Part shown: one piece after another, positions 3,088 through 7,258 of the stretch
How the letters are laid out: each line of letters starts with the position of its first letter
How positions within the stretch are numbered: the first letter of the stretch is position 1
Assembly (NCBI GenBank): GCA_030613445.1
Contig: JAUWLY010000142.1
Location: 1-7,258, forward strand
Direction of reading: 5' to 3'
Source of the DNA: Candidatus Stahliibacteriota bacterium
GTDB lineage: Bacteria; Hydrothermota; Tepidihabitantia; SM23-42
DNA length: 7,258 nt
Translations under genes and position numbers: made by a program
Notes under the pieces: generated by a model
Database searches by the model: none
The model's input: the letters and a program-made list of their open reading frames with translations, nothing else
What the model was told of the DNA's origin: nothing

Positions 3088-5013
3088 TCAACGATATTTT
3101 TGTCCCAGAATCCTTACATCACCGCGTTTTATGGTGATGTCATGGGTGTCAAAGTATATGAGCAGAGGTAGTACATATTTGCGGCTTGCACCCAGCATAT
3201 CTCTGAACTGCGAAATCCTTATTTCTTTATTTTTTTTCAGGTACTCAATCAAATTCTCTTTGGCTTGAGCAACGTACTTATGATGAAATACAATAGATTC
3301 GCCAACGGAGATTAGAATACCGGAGTCTATCATATACCTGTAGGCTCTCTTTATGGTTTTTTCATCACCGAGTTTTTGTTCTAAAACTGCATCGTAACTC
3401 GGCGGTTTGTATGCAGCATCTAAATATAGTCTCTCGATTTTTCTGATCGCTGTATCCAATTCTTTGTCAAGGCTCACTTTGAAATCGAATAGGCTTATTT
3501 TGTTGTCATCACTGGTTTTTGTACTTTTCTGTTCCGACATTTTATCAAGGGCGTAATTCATAAGGCTTTTATCCATTGCTTTGCTGATACTCTTTAATAG
3601 CTCGAGTTTTGGGATGCCGATATTAGTTGGATTGGCTTTGTGGTAATTTGTCAAGACATCAAGTATCTTTGCATTCAGCCTTCCGAAGTTGCTCTGTAAA
3701 TAGTAGAGACCCCTTGTTTTGTCTAAAAGGATTGCTTTGTTTTCGCTGATCATTTTATCGAGTATTGCCTGGACTTCGCCAGGCAGTATGTTCAAGTCAT
3801 AAGCAATTTCGTCGATTTTCTGCGGTACTTCGAAGTTGGCGAGCAGGTTCTCTTCGATCATTGTGACCGTATCACCAGTCTCAACCTTTTGCAGATGTTC
3901 AATGAGCTTCTCATCAAAGCCTTTGGCCTTGGTTGCTTTAGGTTCAATGATAGAACCGCCGCCGATCGTTGTTTGCGGTGAATAGGTCCTTATTACATAC
4001 CGATCACCTACGTCACTCACTGCTTGTTTCTCAAGCCGGAACTGCGCCATTGCTTTATCACCGGGTTGGAGTATTTTTTTATCAAGAAGCACAATTCTGC
4101 CCAGAATCTCTTTGGTTCCTAGATGGATACGCAAACGAGTAAGGTTTTTTAAAGGCTTTCCCGCTGATTTGAGCAGATATAGAGAGGCATTCAGGAAATT
4201 AGACGGTTCATAGTATCCGGGTTGCGCAATGATATCACCTCTTTTTATCTCATTTTTTTCTGTACCGACTATGTTTATTGCAGCGCGAAACCCCGTAGTT
4301 ACTTGCTCGATTTTCTCATTGTGTACCTGGATTCCTCTTACCTTTACTTTTTTATTATGAGGAAGAAGCTCAAGTGTATCGCCGACATTTATTTTCCCAG
4401 AAAGGACTGTACCCGCGACAACCGTCCCGAATCCTTTTATCGTGAAGCATCGGTCGATCGGCAGTCTGAAGATACCGCGGTCTTTTTTCACCTGAGTTTG
4501 GGCAATGAGTTCATCGAGTATCTTCTTGAGATTATCAATACCCTCGCCAGTCGTATTTGATACTGCTACTATCGGTGCGTTCTCAAGGAACGAACCGATC
4601 ATCAGTTTCTTGATATCGTTGGTGACCAGGACTAACCAATCATCCTTGACCAGATCCTTCTTGGTTATGACGATAATACCCTTTTTTATTTCTAGAAGTT
4701 TAAGAACTTCAAGGTGTTCAATTGTTTGGGGCATAAGACCATCATCCGCAGCGATGACAAACATGACGAAATCAATGGTGCTGGCGCCAGCGACCATGTG
4801 ACGCACAAATTTTTCATGACCAGGTACGTCGATAATCGTTACATCGTTACCTAAGAAAGCAAACCCCAGGTCAGTGGTCATACCTCTTTCTTTTTCTTCT
4901 TTTAATCGGTCTGGGTCATAACCGGTCAAAGCCTTGATCAATGCGCTTTTACCGTGGTCAATATGGCCTGCGGTGCCGACAACGATGTGGCGTTTACTCT
5001 CTATCCTATTCAT
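3088..5013 (-). CDS. selB: Selenocysteine-specific elongation factor SelB, 641 aa
   Basis: SelB is a GTPase that carries Sec-tRNA-Sec to the ribosome and binds the SECIS hairpin next to in-frame UGA. The EF-Tu-like N-terminus has G1 GHIDHGKS (16-23), a switch region R-G-M-T-T-D-L-G-F (43-51), G3 D-V-P-G-H-E (62-67) and G4 T-K-K-D (117-120), the TKxD form typical of SelB. R-L-P-I-D-R-C-F-T-I-K-G-F-G-T (183-197) opens domain II. The C-terminal half comprises the winged-helix SECIS-binding domains, ending with FRDMLGASRKYVLPLLIYFD (603-622) and R-G-D-V-R-I-L, a SelB signature. Length is close to known bacterial SelB (614 aa in E. coli). The start at ATG 5013 is set by the short lead into H-I-V-V-G-T-A-G. 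No well-placed ribosome site is visible; AAGGAGG lies about 20 nt upstream. Its first ten codons are duplicated upstream (see 4984-5183). It follows selA by 194 bp on the same strand. Confidence 0.98.
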   Translation of the reverse strand: MNRIESKRHIVVGTAGHIDHGKSALIKALTGYDPDRLKEEKERGMTTDLGFAFLGNDVTIIDVPGHEKFVRHMVAGASTIDFVMFVIAADDGLMPQTIEHLEVLKLLEIKKGIIVITKKDLVKDDWLVLVTNDIKKLMIGSFLENAPIVAVSNTTGEGIDNLKKILDELIAQTQVKKDRGIFRLPIDRCFTIKGFGTVVAGTVLSGKINVGDTLELLPHNKKVKVRGIQVHNEKIEQVTTGFRAAINIVGTEKNEIKRGDIIAQPGYYEPSNFLNASLYLLKSAGKPLKNLTRLRIHLGTKEILGRIVLLDKKILQPGDKAMAQFRLEKQAVSDVGDRYVIRTYSPQTTIGGGSIIEPKATKAKGFDEKLIEHLQKVETGDTVTMIEENLLANFEVPQKIDEIAYDLNILPGEVQAILDKMISENKAILLDKTRGLYYLQSNFGRLNAKILDVLTNYHKANPTNIGIPKLELLKSISKAMDKSLMNYALDKMSEQKSTKTSDDNKISLFDFKVSLDKELDTAIRKIERLYLDAAYKPPSYDAVLEQKLGDEKTIKRAYRYMIDSGILISVGESIVFHHKYVAQAKENLIEYLKKNKEIRISQFRDMLGASRKYVLPLLIYFDTHDITIKRGDVRILGQKYR

Positions 5014-5023
5014 GGTAATGGAA

Positions 5024-5107
5024 TTAAGACACCCCCTCCTTTATCCTCCCCCTCAGAGATGGGGAGGGATAGGGGTAGATGTGGCGCTTACTCTCTATCC
5101 TATTCAT
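5024..5107 (-). CDS. 27-codon upstream ORF made by the duplicated selB start
   Basis: The duplicated ATG (5107-5105) opens a frame that begins MNRIESKRHI, identical to SelB residues 1-10. It then reads through the palindromic element (Y-P-Y-P-S-P-S-L-R-G-R-I-K-E-G-V-S) and stops at TAA (5026-5024), 10 nt before the real selB ATG. Both starts have near-identical upstream context, including GGGGGT about 15-16 nt away, so ribosomes could use either. If translated it could act as a leader peptide coupling translation into selB. It may equally be an accidental by-product of the duplication. Confidence 0.4.
   Translation of the reverse strand: MNRIESKRHIYPYPSPSLRGRIKEGVS
5031..5076. repeat. GC-rich palindromic element, copy 1
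   Basis: Outer arms ACCCC (5031-5035) and GGGGT (5072-5076) enclose a stem in which TATCC-TCCCC pairs with GGGGA-G-GGATA (one bulged G) around the loop CTCAGAGAT. In its pyrimidine/purine arms it resembles the small dispersed C-rich/G-rich palindromes seen in many environmental bacterial genomes. It carries no coding signal. Confidence 0.7.
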
Positions 5108-5123
5108 GGTATGAAATTATGAT

Positions 5124-5169
5124 ACCCCCTTCTTTATCCTCCCCCTCAGAGATGGGAAGCGATAGGGGT
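5124..5169. repeat. GC-rich palindromic element, copy 2
   Basis: It has the same arrangement as copy 1, with three substitutions. Two of them (GGGAAGC in place of GGGGAGG) weaken the stem. This is what decay of the upstream, unselected copy would look like. Confidence 0.7.
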
Positions 5170-5207
5170 AGATGTGGCGTTTAGGAAAGGGAGCGGGGTG
5201 GTTTGTA

Positions 5208-6611
5208 TCATCCATCATTCTTGAGAAGCGAAGCGAAAGCTTGTATGATGAATTTCTCTTCACCTTTTAGAATGGTGCGGAAGTCAAGGAGAATCACACC
5301 TTCTGATACTCTGCCATAGACAGGTATATCACACGTCCGCAAGGCACGGGCAAGGTCCTGTGCCGCCATGGTTCTTGGTTTTACCGCTACGACAAAGGTC
5401 GGGAGTTGCTCGGTACTGAGTGAACCACCACCGATTTCAGATACGCCCTTTTGCACAGATATCTCCATATCCCCACCGAATTGCTTCTTCAATTTCCGCG
5501 CACACAAGGAGGCATGACGTCTAATATCTTTAATATGTTTCAAAAGGATGCTCATAACACCGTGGTTCTTGAGTAAAGTTTCTTCTTTGTGCAAGAACAG
5601 CTGCAAGGTTGCTTCCAGTGCTTCATTGGTGAGTTTATCACACCGAAGTGCCCGGGTAAGCGGGTTTTTCTTTATCTTATTAATAATTCTTTCTTTGCCA
5701 ATAATAATACCGCACTGAGGACCACCAATGAGTTTGTCGCCACTGAAACAGATAATATCAGCGCCAGCTTTGACGCTATCCTGTACAGTAGGTTCTTTGG
5801 GTAAGTCGTATTTGGAAAGGTCGATCAATGCACCGCTGCCCAGGTCATCTATTACAGGTAAATTGTACTTCTTGCCGAGCTCAACGAGTTCTGCGAGCGA
5901 GACCTCTTTAGTAAAACCAATAATGCGATAATTCGATTGGTGGACACGCAGCAAGGCACCGGTGTTTTCATTGATCGCTTCTTCATAGTTCTCAAGATGC
6001 GTGCGGTTCGTGGCGCCAACTTCGTGCAGTGTTGCCCCGCTTTGTTCCATGATTTCCGGAATTCTAAAAGCCCCTCCGATTTCAATAAGCTGACCTCGCG
6101 AGACAATAACTTCTTTATTTTTGGCTAGTGCATTAAGGATCAGGAGTGTAGCACCTGCATTATTATTAACGATTATTCCTGCCTCAGCACCAGTTATTAG
6201 ACTCAATATTTGACTGATTTTTCTGTATCTATCTGCTCTTTTGCCTTCTTCGTCAATTTGAAGTTGAGAATATCCTATTGAGGCATTGTACAAGGTCTCG
6301 GCGATTCCCTTACTGAATGGTGCGCGTCCGAGTCCGGTGTGGAGTACGATACCGAGTGCATTGACCGCGCGTCGAAAATATGGTCTTACCAGATCTTTGA
6401 ACTCGCACAGTATGCTATTCTTGAGAAAGTCCAAATCATAGTCTTCGCCAGCAAGTATCCGTTCCCTGAATTCGTCAATTTTATATCGTATTATAGCAGT
6501 TACATAGTGTTGCTCTAATTGTTCAAGGAATTTCTGGAGCTCAGGCCATTGCAGTATTTTGTCCACCGCGGGTATATTACGTAGGATGTTTTGTTTTTCA
6601 GTTTCTTTCAC
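5208..6611 (-). CDS. selA: L-seryl-tRNA(Sec) selenium transferase SelA, 467 aa
   Basis: SelA is a PLP-dependent enzyme that uses selenophosphate to turn Ser-tRNA-Sec into Sec-tRNA-Sec, forming a large ring-shaped homodecamer in the cytoplasm. Family marks are in order: L-R-N-I-P-A-V-D-K-I-L (10-20) at the tRNA-binding N-terminus, N-A-L-G-I-V-L-H-T-G-L-G-R-A-P (84-98), V-N-N-N-A-G-A (148-154), S-R-G-Q-L-I-E-I-G-G (171-180), and S-G-D-K-L-I-G-G-P-Q (290-299) with the PLP lysine at K293 (K295 in E. coli). Length is normal. The start is GTG 6611-6609: a perfect TTGACA-17-TATAAT promoter ends 5 nt before it, and it falls at the expected N-terminus. The stop is TGA; reading it as Sec would add only eight further codons. 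selB follows downstream, so a selAB operon is likely. Confidence 0.98.
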   Translation of the reverse strand: MKETEKQNILRNIPAVDKILQWPELQKFLEQLEQHYVTAIIRYKIDEFRERILAGEDYDLDFLKNSILCEFKDLVRPYFRRAVNALGIVLHTGLGRAPFSKGIAETLYNASIGYSQLQIDEEGKRADRYRKISQILSLITGAEAGIIVNNNAGATLLILNALAKNKEVIVSRGQLIEIGGAFRIPEIMEQSGATLHEVGATNRTHLENYEEAINENTGALLRVHQSNYRIIGFTKEVSLAELVELGKKYNLPVIDDLGSGALIDLSKYDLPKEPTVQDSVKAGADIICFSGDKLIGGPQCGIIIGKERIINKIKKNPLTRALRCDKLTNEALEATLQLFLHKEETLLKNHGVMSILLKHIKDIRRHASLCARKLKKQFGGDMEISVQKGVSEIGGGSLSTEQLPTFVVAVKPRTMAAQDLARALRTCDIPVYGRVSEGVILLDFRTILKGEEKFIIQAFASLLKNDG

Positions 6612-6616
6612 GATGG

Positions 6617-6645
6617 ATTATAAATAAAAAGCCATGGAATGTCAA
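6617..6645 (-). promoter_or_regulatory. Perfect-consensus promoter of selA, leaderless geometry
   Basis: On the minus strand TTGACA (6645-6640) and TATAAT (6622-6617) are separated by exactly 17 bp. Five bases (CCATC) separate the -10 box from the GTG start at 6611. It occupies nearly the whole 47-bp gap between the activase and selA, so selA has its own promoter even if it also receives readthrough. No Shine-Dalgarno site precedes the GTG. Confidence 0.88.
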
Positions 6646-6658
6646 GCATATTGCGTTA

Positions 6659-7258
6659 TCAGAGTGAAACCGCTGCTCCAATTGCACCGATGAACTGCGG
6701 ATTTTCTGGGACCACAATATCCTTATACGTCCGTTTCAGCGCCTTTACAAGACCAGGATTGAGTGCCCCGCCACCGCAGAACAGGATTGGCTCCTCAATG
6801 CCGATTTGTGCACCAAGGTTAACGATCCTGCGCAGGAGTGAATCACAGACTCCAGCAACGATATCCTTGATTTCTTTTCCTTCAGCAGTAAGACTAAGAA
6901 TTTCAGATTCTGCCATTACCACACATAGAGAATCAATGGTTTCTGGACTTTCAGATTGGAGCGCAAGTCTTCCGAATTCTTCGAGAGTGAGAACTAAAGC
7001 CTGGGCAATTTTCTCAACAAAATTACCAGTTCCAGCAGCGCATCGATCATTCATGACAAAACGGTTAACCTTCGCATCACGGATTTTTATTATCTTGCTA
7101 TCCTGGCCACCGATATCAATAATTGTATGGATTGTTGGGTTTACAGTACACGCACCGCGGGCAAATGCAGAAATTTCGGTTATGATAAGATCGGCTTCAG
7201 TGATGAGGTTACGACCAAAACCAGTAGCAGCAATCGCATCAAAATCACCCAACTCGGC
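6659..7258 (-). CDS. ATP-dependent activase of the 2-hydroxyacyl-CoA dehydratase family, C-terminal 199 aa
   Basis: This is a partial gene: the frame stays open through the right edge and the N-terminal P-loop part lies outside. The family (HgdC, BadF/BadG, BcrA/BcrD; ASKHA fold) consists of homodimers that hydrolyse ATP to push a low-potential electron from a bridging [4Fe-4S] cluster into a partner dehydratase or reductase. Counting from the edge, D-I-G-G-Q-D (48-53) is the nucleotide-binding strand. Cys73 in M-N-D-R-C-A-A-G-T-G and Cys112 in S-L-C-V-V-M-A-E-S-E correspond to the two cluster ligands of HgdC, with the same spacing of 39. C-G-G-G-A-L-N-P (161-168) closes the second ATP site. 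The stop TGA is followed at once by TAA. Full length is probably about 255-265 aa. The partner is not in the window; why it adjoins selA is unknown. Confidence 0.92.
   Translation of the reverse strand, partial: AELGDFDAIAATGFGRNLITEADLIITEISAFARGACTVNPTIHTIIDIGGQDSKIIKIRDAKVNRFVMNDRCAAGTGNFVEKIAQALVLTLEEFGRLALQSESPETIDSLCVVMAESEILSLTAEGKEIKDIVAGVCDSLLRRIVNLGAQIGIEEPILFCGGGALNPGLVKALKRTYKDIVVPENPQFIGAIGAAVSL

Larger units (their letters stand above)
4984..5183. repeat. Tandem duplication (94 + 93 bp + 13-bp stub) including the selB start
   Basis: The units begin with GATGTGGCG at 4984, 5078 and 5171. Units one (94 bp) and two (93 bp) are the same apart from a variable patch around 5018-5031, a base in the copied codons and three in the palindrome. 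The third is a 13-bp stub ending in GTTTA. Each full unit holds the reverse complement of selB codons 1-10 plus the start codon, then a GC-rich palindromic element. The arrangement fills the whole selA-selB gap except for 24 bp next to the selA stop. Confidence 0.93.

Noticed and set aside
3088..3090. selB stop TGA considered as a selenocysteine codon
   Set aside because: Readthrough would add four codons before TAA, and SelB already ends with its normal C-terminal signature.
4222..5184. Several plus-strand open frames opposite selB and the repeat region
   Set aside because: They are antisense shadows of the well-supported selB gene, and the rightmost ones only translate the tandem repeat.
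5208..5210. selA stop TGA considered as a selenocysteine codon
   Set aside because: Readthrough would add only eight codons before TAA, the protein already has the normal SelA length, and no SECIS-like hairpin follows at the right place.
7250..7252. TTG at 7252 as the start of the activase
   Set aside because: The frame remains open to the window edge with family-like residues, and starting here would remove the N-terminal ATP-binding part. The gene is simply cut by the edge.

Overview
The window looks like chromosomal DNA from a bacterium, probably an uncultured diderm. Two genes open with lipoprotein signal peptides, promoters match the sigma-70 consensus closely, and base composition is moderate. 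I cannot name the phylum from sequence alone. The outstanding content is a selenocysteine (Sec) decoding locus on the minus strand: a tRNA-Sec gene (selC), the Sec-specific elongation factor selB and the Sec synthase selA. Next to selA is the C-terminal part of an ATP-dependent activase of the 2-hydroxyacyl-CoA dehydratase family (HgdC/BadF type). No selD (selenophosphate synthetase) and no convincing selenoprotein gene lie in the window.

Layout from left to right. (1) Positions 1-182, minus: N-terminus of a predicted lipoprotein that runs off the left edge. (2) 249-620, minus: a cold-shock protein gene with its own promoter, Shine-Dalgarno site and terminator. (3) 672-1191, plus: a divergent PEGA-type lipoprotein gene with a perfect-consensus promoter and a terminator. 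(4) 1249-1342, minus: tRNA-Sec, preceded by about 200 bp packed with hairpins and GAATTT-AGCG repeats and a possible distant promoter. (5) 1706-2363, plus: a HicB/HicA-type toxin-antitoxin pair with promoter and terminator. (6) 2438-2593: a five-fold 8-bp repeat merging into a 28-bp perfect palindrome, an extended -10 promoter, a strong Shine-Dalgarno site and an 18-codon ORF that looks like the stump of a lost gene. (7) 2590-3042, minus: a cysteine-rich protein with a RelE/ParE-like C-terminus. (8) 3088-5013 selB and 5208-6611 selA, both minus. They are separated by a tandem duplication of about 94 bp that copied the selB start codon and first ten codons and carries a GC-rich palindromic element. 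(9) 6659-7258, minus: the activase, cut by the right edge.

How the parts work together. SelA converts Ser-tRNA-Sec to Sec-tRNA-Sec, and SelB carries the product to UGA codons marked by a SECIS hairpin. The cold-shock, lipoprotein and toxin-antitoxin genes appear to be unrelated neighbours, with the toxin-antitoxin segment lying between selC and selBA.

A recurrent regulatory pattern stands out. Three genes (the edge lipoprotein, hicB and selA) have TATAAT ending exactly 5 nt before the start codon, with a matching -35 box and no Shine-Dalgarno site. A fourth gene (the RelE-like one) has a weaker match. This geometry predicts leaderless mRNAs. The cold-shock and PEGA genes instead have ordinary leaders and strong Shine-Dalgarno sites, so both initiation modes seem to coexist.
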